Shown one piece after another: positions 1 through 9,532 of a stretch of 37,421 bases of DNA. The position numbers and the translations under genes were made by a program. The stretch is taken from positions 1 through 37,421 of the forward strand of contig JALNVY010000003.1 of the NCBI GenBank assembly GCA_023231165.1, in the 5' to 3' direction. Numbering within the stretch: position 1 is the stretch's first letter; every line of letters begins with the position of its first letter. The DNA is from Syntrophales bacterium (GTDB taxonomy: Bacteria; Desulfobacterota; Syntrophia; Syntrophales; UBA8958). The notes beneath the pieces are model-generated. The model was not told the origin of the DNA, did no database searches, and saw only the letters and a list, made by a program, of their open reading frames with translations.

Positions 1-117
1 CGCGCCGCCGCGTTAGTTTCATCGCCTGTGTCCTTTTGACTCCTTCAACTCAAGCCGTCCACCATTTTCGGACAGTCGCCACAGGAGTAAAGCATGACGT
101 GCTATGCCTCCTCCTGT
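1..117. other. Left host flank with inverted repeat
   Basis: Short strip of host DNA outside the prophage. It contains an inverted repeat: GCCACAGGAG at 78-87 pairs perfectly with CTCCTGTGGC at 111-120, leaving a 23-nt spacer. The target duplication (118-123) overlaps the outer end of the right arm, so the phage landed at the foot of this potential hairpin. On the minus strand a possible start with an AGGAGGAG motif leads into a 16-codon frame, and a second ATG near position 25 could begin a host gene that runs off the window. Too little sequence is present to assign a function. Confidence 0.5.
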
Positions 118-123
118 GGCCAT
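118..123. repeat. Target-site duplication, left copy (GGCCAT)
   Basis: GGCCAT lies directly outside the TGTGG terminus of the prophage and is repeated in the same orientation at 37214-37219, directly outside the other terminus. This is what a staggered transpositional insertion leaves. Mu itself makes a 5-bp duplication; here six bases match, although the sixth could be chance. Confidence 0.8.
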
Positions 124-164
124 TGTGGCCGCGTGAGATAAGCCAACCCCAGTAATTGCGATAA
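124..164 (+). repeat. Prophage terminal inverted repeat (phage right end)
   Basis: Reading inward, the end shares three blocks with the opposite terminus at identical offsets: TGTGG at 1-5, GTGAGATAA at 10-18 and AATTGCGATAA at 31-41. The 5'-TG is the expected Mu-family terminal dinucleotide cut by the transposase. The conserved inner blocks are probably contacted by MuA (inference). Confidence 0.85.
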
Positions 165-179
165 ATCGCTTCCCAAATC

Positions 180-209
180 CTTTTGATTGTATCAAATATC
201 TTTTGATTG
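180..209 (+). repeat. Subterminal direct repeats, likely transposase-binding
   Basis: CTTTTGATTG occurs at 180-189 and again at 200-209, a 20-bp period, just inside the phage right end. A related TTTGATTG motif lies near the other end (about 37113-37120). Mu ends carry several spaced MuA sites, so these are the natural candidates, but the binding consensus of this transposase is unknown. Confidence 0.45.
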
Positions 210-210
210 C

Positions 211-978
211 CTATCCAAAATTCCTAATTAAAAGTTCATTAACCTGCTTCTTTCGGTTTGCTCCTCCGGCAGAATAGGATGTTTCTACCGCCTCGATTTT
301 GAAATCCTTGTATAGATCCCGGATCTCCTCAGCATCGTTTATTGACATGATAAACCGACCATTGATCTGGGTCAGAATGTCTCTAATCTTTGTGAAGTCG
401 GCACGTTTGAATATCTCGCGGCCATAATAATCCTCGTACCCGTAATATGGGGGATCGACATAGAAAAATGTGTCTGGCTTATCAAATCGTTGAATGATTG
501 CATCGTATGGCCGGTTCTCGATATATACTCTGGAAAGACGAAGGTGGACAGCTGAAAGCTCTTCCTCAATTCTCAACAGGTTCAGACGCGGCCGCTGGGT
601 AGTGACGATCGACCACGATGGATTTTCAATGCGCGCTGCATATCCCGATTTCAATAAATAGTAGAATCGAACGGCCTTTTGGATATCCGTCAATGTCTCC
701 GGGTTCTCAAGTTTAAAGCGCTCGAACTCATCCCTGGCCACGAGAATCCACTTCAGATACCGGATGAACTCCTCCAGATGAAGCTTTACGACTCGATACA
801 GAGTAACGAGGTCGGTATTAATATCGTTAATGATTTCTACTTCCGACTCTTCCTTTTTGAAAAATACCCAGGCAGCACCGGCAAATACTTCACAATAGCA
901 ATTATGCTTGGGTATCCTGGCAACGATTCTCTTGGCGAGCAGCGATTTGCCGCCCATGTACGCTAAAAAACTGTTCAT
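211..978 (-). CDS. dam: DNA adenine N6-methyltransferase (Dam/D12 class)
   Basis: Transfers a methyl group from S-adenosylmethionine to adenine N6 in DNA. The 255-residue protein has the D12-class layout: the AdoMet-binding YMGGK region (7-11), FAGAA (32-36) and the catalytic DPPY motif (175-178). I start at 978 because AGGAGG lies just upstream; an open extension to 1143 lacks such a site and looks non-coding. It is the last gene of the late block, where Mu carries the DNA-modification gene mom. The likely job is therefore to protect packaged DNA from host restriction, or to alter methylation-sensitive regulation (inference). The target sequence cannot be read from the protein. Confidence 0.9.
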   Translation of the reverse strand: MNSFLAYMGGKSLLAKRIVARIPKHNCYCEVFAGAAWVFFKKEESEVEIINDINTDLVTLYRVVKLHLEEFIRYLKWILVARDEFERFKLENPETLTDIQKAVRFYYLLKSGYAARIENPSWSIVTTQRPRLNLLRIEEELSAVHLRLSRVYIENRPYDAIIQRFDKPDTFFYVDPPYYGYEDYYGREIFKRADFTKIRDILTQINGRFIMSINDAEEIRDLYKDFKIEAVETSYSAGGANRKKQVNELLIRNFG

Positions 979-1121
979 CGAGTTCCTCCTCAGATTGCAA
1001 TGTGGGAGTAACCCTGCTATAAGGCGCGCTGCTCGGTTCGCGGATGGTAGCGGGTTATCCCGTCTGGCGTTTGGTTCGCCTGGTCTGGGGAGGTGGTGCT
1101 CCCTGGAATGCCATCCGCTCT
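979..1121. other. Leader between methylase and small ORF
   Basis: About 140 bases with no gene I can support. The frame is open and in phase with the methylase, but the encoded stretch is Arg/Pro-rich and low in structure, and the strong ribosome binding site sits at its downstream end. It may be an untranslated leader for the methylase. Confidence 0.3.
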
Positions 1122-1187
1122 TTATTGCCTGAGATATAGCCATGCGGCAATTAGAGCGGCTATTGTGAGTAGGATACCGTCAAACAT
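1122..1187 (-). CDS. Tiny single-pass membrane protein (21 residues)
   Basis: A 21-codon frame beginning MFDGILLTIAALIAAW, nearly all hydrophobic after residue 4, with a C-terminal LRQ: a minimal membrane helix. It starts 8 nt after the stop of the upstream tail gene, and AAGGGTG lies a few bases ahead of the ATG, so translational coupling is likely. It lies between the tail module and the methylase. Function unknown; a lysis accessory or membrane-targeting peptide is possible. Its small size makes chance harder to exclude, but composition, spacing and start all agree. Confidence 0.5.
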   Translation of the reverse strand: MFDGILLTIAALIAAWLYLRQ

Positions 1188-1195
1188 CGGCACCC

Positions 1196-1870
1196 TTAAT
1201 CAATCGCTGAGAAGTCCATGCTGATCTCATAGGTGACGGTCAGTTGCGCTCCATTGGGCACTGCCACCGTGGGGGAAAGGATGGAACGCTCCATGAGAAC
1301 AGTTCTGGCACCGTAGCTGGGGACATAAAATATGTTATTTATTCCCACCTCTTTGATGGTGATACTCCCTCCACTATTATTGTTAAATATTCTCGCCACA
1401 GTGGTTTTCCATGTCTGCGTTCCGGAGGTGTATGCCGATATTGCCGCTGCTTGTGCCACATGAGATAGTTGGCCGCTGCTTGTTCCATCCTCGATAGCTG
1501 CGGCAAGTGTGTACTGGTCAATATCGAAGGCCGTATCTGCCGTTCCGACGGATATGATCCCGATCTTTGCTTCGAACTGGCCGCTGGCATACTGTGCATG
1601 TACTCCGGCCGTGTTGTCTTTGAAGTTGGCATATCCAGCTCCAAATGTTGAATCTGCCAAAACCAGTGGTCCAACATTAAACCCGGCGTAAAACAGATTC
1701 CAGAAATTCCTCGTCCAGCTATGTCCTCTCTGGATATCATCGATAATCAGGATGCCATTCTTGTCATGTACTTTCAGACCGATCATGATTTCAGGTGGCG
1801 AGGGGACCTTGAGTTTCACGCATAAGGTTTTCAATTCTGCGTATTTTTTTTCTTCTGTTGGGTTTAACAT
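1196..1870 (-). CDS. Putative tail-tip / virion structural protein
   Basis: A 224-residue protein with no named family that I can assign with certainty. The first 60 residues are charged. The rest is Gly/Ala/Thr/Ser-rich with alternating beta-strand patterns, and it ends in a stretch (SPTVAVPNGAQLTVTYEIS) typical of beta-sandwich domains in phage tail-tip and fibre proteins. AAAGGAG precedes the ATG at good spacing. It follows the large LamG-bearing tail protein by 16 bases, so it probably works with it at the distal tail, for example in host contact. A role as tail-fibre attachment or assembly protein is equally possible. Confidence 0.6.
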   Translation of the reverse strand: MLNPTEEKKYAELKTLCVKLKVPSPPEIMIGLKVHDKNGILIIDDIQRGHSWTRNFWNLFYAGFNVGPLVLADSTFGAGYANFKDNTAGVHAQYASGQFEAKIGIISVGTADTAFDIDQYTLAAAIEDGTSSGQLSHVAQAAAISAYTSGTQTWKTTVARIFNNNSGGSITIKEVGINNIFYVPSYGARTVLMERSILSPTVAVPNGAQLTVTYEISMDFSAID

Positions 1871-1886
1871 TTCTTTTCTCCTTTAT

Positions 1887-4619
1887 TTATGCATCGGGAT
1901 ATGGATATTCCGCCGACTGCAATGATGCTGAGAAGTCGGAAGTATATCTTGCAATTCCTTTAGTGATACGGAGGTCGTCTATTATCCCGGCAAAACCAGA
2001 GCCCGCGCCGGAAGTATGCCCGATTCTTGTTGGGGTATCTTCTGCTAACAACGCCGCTGTCCCAATATCAGTCGTGCTACCAAGCACTCCATTAAGAAAG
2101 GCATAAACATTTGGTCCTGAGCGGCATATGGCAACATGTCCCCACGCCCACATGCCCAAATTACCGATAATGGCGCCATTAACTAAATCCCATGCAGTTG
2201 TTTCTGCCATGTACAATTTCAGATTCAGACCATCGTTGTAGGGTTCCACTATTGCGATAGGACTGGCTGCTGCAGTGGCACATTTGCCAAAAAGCCAACC
2301 TCCTGACGGCCAGGGTCCGACGTTATTTGCATACGCCCAAAATTCAACAGTAAAATCCCCGCTACCGAAATTCAAATCTGCATGGTTAGGCGTATAGATC
2401 CCGGAGTTACCATCAAAAAACCCGGCCGCATTACCAAATTTCTTTTCTGCTTGACGGGTAAGAGGTGTACCATACGGAGTCCATATCTTCTCGCTTTCAT
2501 CCGTAAAAACAGTACCGTCCGCTTCACCATTGAAATGGAGTAGCGATACGGTGTAATTCGTAACGTCGTCCGCCACTCCAAAGCATCGATGCACCCCGCT
2601 CTGCGATCCGGACGTGTCTATGAGTGCGCCTCCGGCGGTCAATGAAAGATTAAAATCATCGGTCGTCTTGTTGCGGACATAATACTTTCCGCCGGTTAGC
2701 CAATCACCGGGGGTCAATCCCGTGGGCAGCGCCCCCGTCGTCTTGAAAAAACACATATCGCCATTCGCCATCCCATGCCCGGCACAGGTGACCAGACCCG
2801 GCTCATCAATGGAGATCGTACATTCGCGGGAATTGTGGACGAGGGTTGAGACAGCCAGCGTCGGGACAGCGGGGACGGTCAGGGCGACGGGGGCGTGTTC
2901 TACCGGCGTCTCCTCGATTACGGACGCGGAGACGGATATCATGGGAACATCTGGAACGGTGAGTCGCAGAATCCCATCCCACGGCGTCGGAGCGACATGC
3001 GGGATCGCGGAGCGATAGAAGATTTGCAGCAGCCGGAAGGTGATTTTCCCGGACGCGAAGTCCGGCGCTACGGAGATCACCCGCCAGATATTATCAATCA
3101 GGGCGTTGCTTTCCTGATCGTAGAGGGCATCCGCGGAGTAGATAACTGCATCGCCGACGTCGAGGTGCATCCGCTTGAGCGTGATATCCTCAACCTCGAT
3201 CTCGTAGAGTGGCGAATTGAACTTGCCGACGATGGTGTCCTGGATCAATTGCACCGTCGTCAGATCCCGGCACCAATAGTGTTGATACGGGGTGCCTGGC
3301 TTCCGGATCCCGTAAATGCCTTGAGATATTCCGTCCGCATGGGCGGTGTCGTCGGTTTCGTGCCGGAACTCCTCCGCTGCATAATTATATCCATAATTCG
3401 CCGGGCATTGATTGATCACATTGACCAGGCGCAGGTTTGACTCGATCAGGGTCGTCTCCTGTTTAGGCAGAGTCGGCGGGGTGCCGGCGGAATATTGATC
3501 AATAGTGCCATCGTCGATCTCCAGGACCAACTGACCGGCGCCGTTGAGGTATGCCGAACCGAGGACCGAGGACATCATGGCGGTGATGATCTCCCAGAGC
3601 GTACCGTCCTGGCTGATCACGCCTCCGGCCACGTATCCCCATTTGTCGAATATCTGCGAGGCCTGCGCTTTTTTGCTCGCCTCAAATATAGCGGATGTAA
3701 AATCATTCTCCTCGGTTAGGAGATCATCAACCATATCGACGATGTTTGCGATCATTGTGCCACCGGCCAACGTGACCGGGAGGAATACTTTGCCCTTGCC
3801 CTTGGCCGTAATGACGTTTGTCCCCTGGTCCGCCGTGAATGTTACCGTGGCGATGTTCATGTTTTGCACATGGAGCGCAGGCGGGGGGACCGGCGGTTCA
3901 AAATCGTGTGATGGATTGAAAGTATAGTTCGCCGGATCCACCAGGATCCCGGCGGAATAGATGTTGATCGCGTTCCCGGTACCCAGTACCGGACTATCCG
4001 AAAAACAATAGACATGATTTACGATGTCGATGCAGGGGAGCGTCCAGACGCCCTCATCACCGTCTGAACAGTCCCCGTAAACAATCGGCAAAAGGTCAGC
4101 GGTGTTAAGCGGGTTCGCGTATTTCCCGGCCCGATGCAGATAATAAGTGTCGTCCAGAGTGACCCCGGACGGGCTGTTTGAGGATTTCTCATCCGCCTCG
4201 ATGCTCAAGACCGATAGGGCAGAGACTTCGGAAATCTTCCCCTGAAAAATGCTGATATGGTTCGCCACCGGCTCGTCTTCAAAGCCTATCCAGATGCTGA
4301 TTGGGCGCGACAGGAACGGCTCTTTCCCCAGAAGGATCGAAAAATACTTGTCCGCATTGTCCAACGCGACGGAGATATGCTGCTGCTGTTTGCGCGTGTA
4401 GGAGGCCAGGAGGTTGTCTTTTTTGGGGCCCAGGGTTCGTTCGAACGTCCCGAAATCCAGGACGCGGGGCAGACAACCCAAACTCCCGGCGATCGCCGCC
4501 ACGGTGATCGTCTTTTTCGCATACACCCGGTCGCCCAGGTGTGTCGCGATCTTCAGGTAGAGGATCGGGATCTCACCTCGGACAATGCGATTATGGGTTG
4601 CTATAGGGATGTGATACAT
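1887..4619 (-). CDS. Large tail-tip protein with C-terminal LamG lectin-like domain
   Basis: A 910-residue virion protein. The N-terminal ~520 residues resemble central tail-tip/hub proteins, with repeated beta segments and a region mentioning disulphide-capable Cys pairs (around 195-205). The middle (about 550-680) looks like small beta-sandwich linkers. The last ~210 residues form a concanavalin/LamG-like fold: VSLLHFNGEADGT, a central DFTVEFWAY strand, and a terminal GIIDDLRITKGIARY hallmark. LamG domains bind glycans, so it probably recognises the cell surface. It starts one base after the upstream stop. The distinction between hub and receptor-binding roles is inferred from order, not proven. 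Confidence 0.72.
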   Translation of the reverse strand: MYHIPIATHNRIVRGEIPILYLKIATHLGDRVYAKKTITVAAIAGSLGCLPRVLDFGTFERTLGPKKDNLLASYTRKQQQHISVALDNADKYFSILLGKEPFLSRPISIWIGFEDEPVANHISIFQGKISEVSALSVLSIEADEKSSNSPSGVTLDDTYYLHRAGKYANPLNTADLLPIVYGDCSDGDEGVWTLPCIDIVNHVYCFSDSPVLGTGNAINIYSAGILVDPANYTFNPSHDFEPPVPPPALHVQNMNIATVTFTADQGTNVITAKGKGKVFLPVTLAGGTMIANIVDMVDDLLTEENDFTSAIFEASKKAQASQIFDKWGYVAGGVISQDGTLWEIITAMMSSVLGSAYLNGAGQLVLEIDDGTIDQYSAGTPPTLPKQETTLIESNLRLVNVINQCPANYGYNYAAEEFRHETDDTAHADGISQGIYGIRKPGTPYQHYWCRDLTTVQLIQDTIVGKFNSPLYEIEVEDITLKRMHLDVGDAVIYSADALYDQESNALIDNIWRVISVAPDFASGKITFRLLQIFYRSAIPHVAPTPWDGILRLTVPDVPMISVSASVIEETPVEHAPVALTVPAVPTLAVSTLVHNSRECTISIDEPGLVTCAGHGMANGDMCFFKTTGALPTGLTPGDWLTGGKYYVRNKTTDDFNLSLTAGGALIDTSGSQSGVHRCFGVADDVTNYTVSLLHFNGEADGTVFTDESEKIWTPYGTPLTRQAEKKFGNAAGFFDGNSGIYTPNHADLNFGSGDFTVEFWAYANNVGPWPSGGWLFGKCATAAASPIAIVEPYNDGLNLKLYMAETTAWDLVNGAIIGNLGMWAWGHVAICRSGPNVYAFLNGVLGSTTDIGTAALLAEDTPTRIGHTSGAGSGFAGIIDDLRITKGIARYTSDFSASLQSAEYPYPDA

Positions 4620-4620
4620 T

Positions 4621-5706
4621 TTATATGCTCTTCAAAACCTCGGTTAATTGCAGCGGCATATCGTAATAACTGATGGTATTATGTGTGTGCGGCCAGGAAA
4701 TCAGTTTTGCCAATATGACATCCGCCGGCGTGGCCGAATCCGCATTGAACCAGAACCGCTTGAAAACGCCGGTCGCTCGGCTTCCGAGGGCTGTAACAAA
4801 CGCCCGTTTGAGGGTCAGGTCCGCCGATGGCATACGCTCGAATTCATAGGTCAGGGCTTTGCTCTCGCTGTAAAATCTCTCGCGATCCACCCCGTAGGAG
4901 GTGGCATTAGCGTCCATCAAGAAGCCCGGCTCTTCGCCAAAACCTTCTCTGAAATTTTTGGATAACTCCATGTAGGAGCCGAGGAACAACTCCCCGATCT
5001 CGATATAGTCATCGGCATTATCGGTATCCTGGATCTTGAGCCGCGTATATGCCTTGGTGTAGGCTGTGGTGAGGTAATGAAGGATTTTCCCTGCGGCCCA
5101 GGTGACGGACTCCGATAACTCCGGCGCCCCCCCGACGCCACTGTCGAATGTGGCCGCCGCATCCGCCTGCAGGGTGATTGTCGCCGTGGAGGTCAGGTTA
5201 TGATCCCCAATAACCACGGCCTTGACCTGGGAGGCAACGGTGCTATGGATCGTGATGGTATTTTCGGCGTCCGAATCGTCCGAACGATAGCGGCTATCAC
5301 GGTCGAAATCCAGCATCTTGCCGGGATTATAGAGGTTGATGCCCTTGAAATACCATTTATCGCCGACCACAAAATCAGCTCCCGTGCCGCCTGCCCATTT
5401 TACTTTGAAACCATAACTCAATGAGATATCATCATCGTCCGTGGCTATCCCAGTGGCGGCCCAGGTTGCCCCGCCGTCGTAGGAAACCTTAAATGTCGAT
5501 GATCCGATTTCGCCAGTCCCCAATGCGTCTATCTCGACGACACACTCAAGATCGACCGCGCCCGTAAAGTCTCCGGACGGCGTTATCACCGCCGCCCCGG
5601 TTCCCTCTTTCAGGGCCGTCGTCACGACCCCCAGTTTCAGGGAGGAGACGGAAATCATGGATTCGGCAGTGATCAGATTATCGTAAAGAAAACGGCACTT
5701 TGCCAT
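4621..5706 (-). CDS. Putative distal tail protein
   Basis: A 361-residue protein directly after the tape measure gene; the stop TAA and this ATG are adjacent. Position and size match the distal tail (Dit-like) slot of siphovirus tails, which closes the tube and anchors the tip complex. The N-terminal ~120 residues are rich in beta strands (a DFTGAVDLECVVEI-type sandwich). The middle (about 130-250) resembles a galactose-binding/discoidin-like jelly roll, which would fit carbohydrate contact. I do not recognise a specific family, so the call rests mainly on synteny. Confidence 0.6.
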   Translation of the reverse strand: MAKCRFLYDNLITAESMISVSSLKLGVVTTALKEGTGAAVITPSGDFTGAVDLECVVEIDALGTGEIGSSTFKVSYDGGATWAATGIATDDDDISLSYGFKVKWAGGTGADFVVGDKWYFKGINLYNPGKMLDFDRDSRYRSDDSDAENTITIHSTVASQVKAVVIGDHNLTSTATITLQADAAATFDSGVGGAPELSESVTWAAGKILHYLTTAYTKAYTRLKIQDTDNADDYIEIGELFLGSYMELSKNFREGFGEEPGFLMDANATSYGVDRERFYSESKALTYEFERMPSADLTLKRAFVTALGSRATGVFKRFWFNADSATPADVILAKLISWPHTHNTISYYDMPLQLTEVLKSI

Positions 5707-8700
5707 TTAGTGCCCCCATGATTCGAGCTTTTTGAGCCGCGGATAAATCATATCGGCCAGCTCGTTGACAGCGTTCCTGTCTACCACAACGGCGTTTGGG
5801 AAATTAAAATTGATCGTCATCCTTTTACCGCCGCCACCTGTTTTGGTAGCGGTCATCCCGCTCGTGCTCCCAGATCCGCGCGCGGGACTTGCTCCCATAG
5901 ATTCATCAAATTGCGACTGCGGTATATTTGAGGGGATGAATGACGAACTTGCCGGAACAAAAGCCGCTGCTATGGATGCGGGTATTTGAGCACTTATGCT
6001 GGCAATCGCCGGGGCGATATATGCAGGAATCAAATCAGCGATTGACTGAACCGGATCCGCGACGGGAGCAGCACCAACTGAAAACATGCGGGTTATCTGA
6101 TCCTTTTCTGAAAGCCCTGTCTCCGTCAACGATTGTCCCGCCAATGATCCAAACATTCCTGCAATTCCGCCACCCCACAGCCGCTGGGCATTTTGCTCCT
6201 TGGTCAGTATTCCTTCGCCCTCGTGGGCATTGATCAGAGTGTTATCATTCTCAACATAAGCAAGTCCGTTTTTGGCCGAGATAATTTTTGATCCGGATAT
6301 GCCGGCAAATAACTTATTGAGAATATCCCCCGCTCCGCCGCCATCGCCTCCAAAGAGGGAGAGGGTCAACGCCCCGTTCAGGGCTGAGTCCCCAATTGAT
6401 CCCATACCGGCCCCCGGCGCGCCCTTATCCATTGACGCACTCAGGAGTGATTTAATCGCTATTCCGCCTACCATTTTTGCAATCTGGATGTTACTCATGC
6501 TCGACAGTTCAGGAGTGGTACTCAAATACGAGGAAACCGCCGCTGCCGCTGCCGCGATTGCCGCATTGGTAGGATTTATATTTTTGCCGCTGCTTTCGGC
6601 AAGTTGCTTGGCATAGGTATTTGCTGCTGCCCATGCCGCTGCTGCCGCCCAACCTGCGGGATTGGAGGCCATCATTACAGCGCCCGCCGCTTGTGGAACA
6701 TAACTTAATATTTTCGCTGTTCCTTCGATATTCGAGTCGATTCCTTCACCGATTGTCCGCCCCGTGGCAGCGATTGCCCCGCCGATCTGACCCTGGATAA
6801 GGTTGGTCATAAACCCGCCAAACCCGCTGTCTCCACTTAGATACGAGGCGTTTCGAGCGATAACCGCCGCCTTTTCTGATTCGCTGGCAGTTGCCCACCA
6901 TTGCACAGCAGCGGCATACTCTTCGTTGCCTCGCTGGGCGTACTCCACGCTGCTAACATCCTCTATCATCTGGCCGGTTAGCCAATCATACGTCATCGGC
7001 ACTACCGTGCCACCCGATGCATAACCCGGCGCTTTCCCAAACTTACGGATATGCTCCAGGATTTCTCTCGTATCTGCATTGACTCCAGTTCTTGGCACAA
7101 CAAACTCCCCGGGAGATAGCCATGCGGGGACTGTGTCATTCGCCGGAGAATCGCCACCAAATGCAGTACCGGGGACCATGCCACCGCCCGAAGCAGCAAA
7201 CAGTTCGTCTGCCGACCCAAACACAGTGCCGGCGGCGTCTGTCATTCCTCCACTATCAGAAGAAAAATAGGATGATAAATTGCTGGCCACCCCGGCATAA
7301 CCGAGGAGTTTATCAATAATCCCCAGCGTGGATTTGCCGTCGTCAGTCCAGTCTGGTTGCAAGAAAAGTATAATCTTTTGTTCAGCCATCTCCGTCGCGG
7401 ACTTAAAAAACGTCTGGCGCATCGTGTCCCAGATCGCCGTAGAGTAGTCGCTAATGCTTTTGAGATCCCCTTTGTAAGCGTCCTCAAAAACGTTGGAAAA
7501 CGTGGTGGCCATGCCGGAGGACATGGCCTGAAAGGTTGCCAGCCCAACGGAGCCCCACTTCTTTTGGGCCAGCTCGATTTCCCCAATCCCGGCCTTCATT
7601 CCCTCAAAGAAGTTGTCAGAGGATTTGCCTTTCTGGATATCCAGTTTTTTAAGTTCTTGAGTTCTCCATGTTGCGATTGCGACTTCAAACTTCGCCGCAT
7701 CCTCGGCACTGGTTTTTTCATCGATGAGGATATTTTCGTAATTCTCCGCCTGATCATCGATAAGGGCCTTTTCTACATCATAGTAATTGCCGGAATATTG
7801 CTCTAGATCCTTGTATAGGTTGCGCATTGCTGCCCGCCGATCTTCCGCCCTTTTTTTCGTATCGGCGGCGGCTTTCTCGTCCGCGGCCATCATGTCCGCC
7901 TGCTTCTTTTTTGTGTCATCCTCCCAGGATTTCAGGGCCTTTTTGTATGTGTCGTAGATCTCCTTGTTGACATTGATGAGCTTTTCTTTACGGAGTTCGG
8001 CAATCCGCACTTCAGAAACCCCGGCTTCCCTATATTTTTGAAATCCTGTTTCTATTTCAGCGGCCTTCCATTCAGAGAACGATCCCTCGTATTTTTTGCG
8101 GTCGACAATGGTCTTTTCCAGCTCCAGGGTGAGGTCCTTTTCGGCCTCTGCCTTTTTTTTGGCGGCGGCTTTAAAGGCCTTTTCTGTGTCCGAATGATAT
8201 TTCTGGTTGATCATGGTCCTTTGCGTCGCTGAATATTCCGCAATGGTCTTCTCGTCGACGCCTGCCAGTCTGTATTTGGCAATATTTGCCGCCAATAATT
8301 TCTCCGCACCCGCATAGGTGTCGTCGTTTTTCTTTTTGATGGCCGCCGCGGCCTCCTGGGTCAGCTCGATTATCTTCTTTGTCGCTTTTTCCTGGGCAGA
8401 CAGTTCCTTCGCCGGCGCGGACTGCGCGAGGTCCGCGTTCCTTGTCATCTGATTGTAGATTGCATCCTTTTGTGCCTTCACGTTCGCGCTTATCTTGTCC
8501 CATTCGCTCAGATGCTTTTCCGGACCCGCAGAGCCATAAAGCTCAGCCCCGAACTGCCCATATTCGGACATGTCGTTTTTGTTGGCGCCCGCAAAGGCGC
8601 CCTTTATCATCTTCGGGATCGCCATCGTCTTGTCGACAAAACCATACAGTTCGACGACGGACATTTTAAGCCCGCCAATAAATGCCTGGATGGGAGCGCC

Positions 8701-9531
8701 GGCGTTGCCGATCAGCTTCAATAAATCTGTGAATACGGGGATGACGGCATCACCGATAGCTGCCCGCGTTTCAAATAACGAATTATTGAACCTGTTGATA
8801 TCCGCCTGTCCGCCCTGGGCCGCCTCCATTGCAGCGGCGCCATATGTCTTGTGCAGTTGATCGGCAAGCTTCGGGAGGACGTCCTCGGACATCAACTCGC
8901 CATTTTCCATGTGCTTAAGGAGTTGCTGCGTGGACATCCCCATAGCCTCGGCGGTCAGCCTGACGGCGCCGGGGAGGCGCTCACCCAATTGGCCAGATAG
9001 CTCTTCAGCGGAGATCCGCCCCTTGCTCATCATCTGAGACATGGCCAGGAAAATCCCATTGGCATCATCGGTCTTGAGACGCAGTGCGGTTACAGCCTCG
9101 GAGACGCCGGAGAAGACCCTCTTTGCTCCCTCACCCTCCAGGGAGGTATTTTTAGTCGCGGCGGCAAACTTCCCGTACGCGAGGGACGTATCGCTCAGCA
9201 CCAGCCCCAGTCGATCGGACTCCTGGCGCACAAATTGGAACGCGGCGGCAGCGCCTGCCGCCGTACCGGCCACAGCTTTCATTGTTGACGTAATTCGCTC
9301 CATCTCCAATGAGGCATTAATAGCTTTACCGAGTTCGTAGCTCATGCCGGCAACAGCTACGGTTGCCGCAAGCCAGTGTGTTTTGAGTTCGTCTAGTGCT
9401 CTGTTCGCGCTGCCGACAGATGCCCCGGTCTTGCCCAGGGCTTGCTCTGCGTTATTTGCAAACTGCTTGATCACGACGGAGCCGTCGTCTTTGACGATTA
9501 ACTGAACGGCGATGGTGTTGATGTTGGCCAT
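5707..9531 (-). CDS. Tail tape measure protein
   Basis: At 1274 residues this is the longest gene of the window, as usual for the protein that sets tail length and later helps DNA cross the cell envelope. The N-terminal ~300 residues carry the typical tape-measure domain (a run around 90-200 with SLAYGKFAAATK and the RISAEELSGQLGERLPGA block shared by lambda-like tape measures). Residues about 380-650 are Lys/Glu/Ala-rich coiled coil. The C-terminal half is Ala/Gly-rich with hydrophobic segments (about 950-1080) that could insert into membrane. The ATG is one base after the frameshifted chaperone stop. A 1274-residue tape implies a long flexible tail. Confidence 0.92.
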   Translation of the reverse strand: MANINTIAVQLIVKDDGSVVIKQFANNAEQALGKTGASVGSANRALDELKTHWLAATVAVAGMSYELGKAINASLEMERITSTMKAVAGTAAGAAAAFQFVRQESDRLGLVLSDTSLAYGKFAAATKNTSLEGEGAKRVFSGVSEAVTALRLKTDDANGIFLAMSQMMSKGRISAEELSGQLGERLPGAVRLTAEAMGMSTQQLLKHMENGELMSEDVLPKLADQLHKTYGAAAMEAAQGGQADINRFNNSLFETRAAIGDAVIPVFTDLLKLIGNAGAPIQAFIGGLKMSVVELYGFVDKTMAIPKMIKGAFAGANKNDMSEYGQFGAELYGSAGPEKHLSEWDKISANVKAQKDAIYNQMTRNADLAQSAPAKELSAQEKATKKIIELTQEAAAAIKKKNDDTYAGAEKLLAANIAKYRLAGVDEKTIAEYSATQRTMINQKYHSDTEKAFKAAAKKKAEAEKDLTLELEKTIVDRKKYEGSFSEWKAAEIETGFQKYREAGVSEVRIAELRKEKLINVNKEIYDTYKKALKSWEDDTKKKQADMMAADEKAAADTKKRAEDRRAAMRNLYKDLEQYSGNYYDVEKALIDDQAENYENILIDEKTSAEDAAKFEVAIATWRTQELKKLDIQKGKSSDNFFEGMKAGIGEIELAQKKWGSVGLATFQAMSSGMATTFSNVFEDAYKGDLKSISDYSTAIWDTMRQTFFKSATEMAEQKIILFLQPDWTDDGKSTLGIIDKLLGYAGVASNLSSYFSSDSGGMTDAAGTVFGSADELFAASGGGMVPGTAFGGDSPANDTVPAWLSPGEFVVPRTGVNADTREILEHIRKFGKAPGYASGGTVVPMTYDWLTGQMIEDVSSVEYAQRGNEEYAAAVQWWATASESEKAAVIARNASYLSGDSGFGGFMTNLIQGQIGGAIAATGRTIGEGIDSNIEGTAKILSYVPQAAGAVMMASNPAGWAAAAAWAAANTYAKQLAESSGKNINPTNAAIAAAAAAVSSYLSTTPELSSMSNIQIAKMVGGIAIKSLLSASMDKGAPGAGMGSIGDSALNGALTLSLFGGDGGGAGDILNKLFAGISGSKIISAKNGLAYVENDNTLINAHEGEGILTKEQNAQRLWGGGIAGMFGSLAGQSLTETGLSEKDQITRMFSVGAAPVADPVQSIADLIPAYIAPAIASISAQIPASIAAAFVPASSSFIPSNIPQSQFDESMGASPARGSGSTSGMTATKTGGGGKRMTINFNFPNAVVVDRNAVNELADMIYPRLKKLESWGH

Positions 9532-9532
9532 G

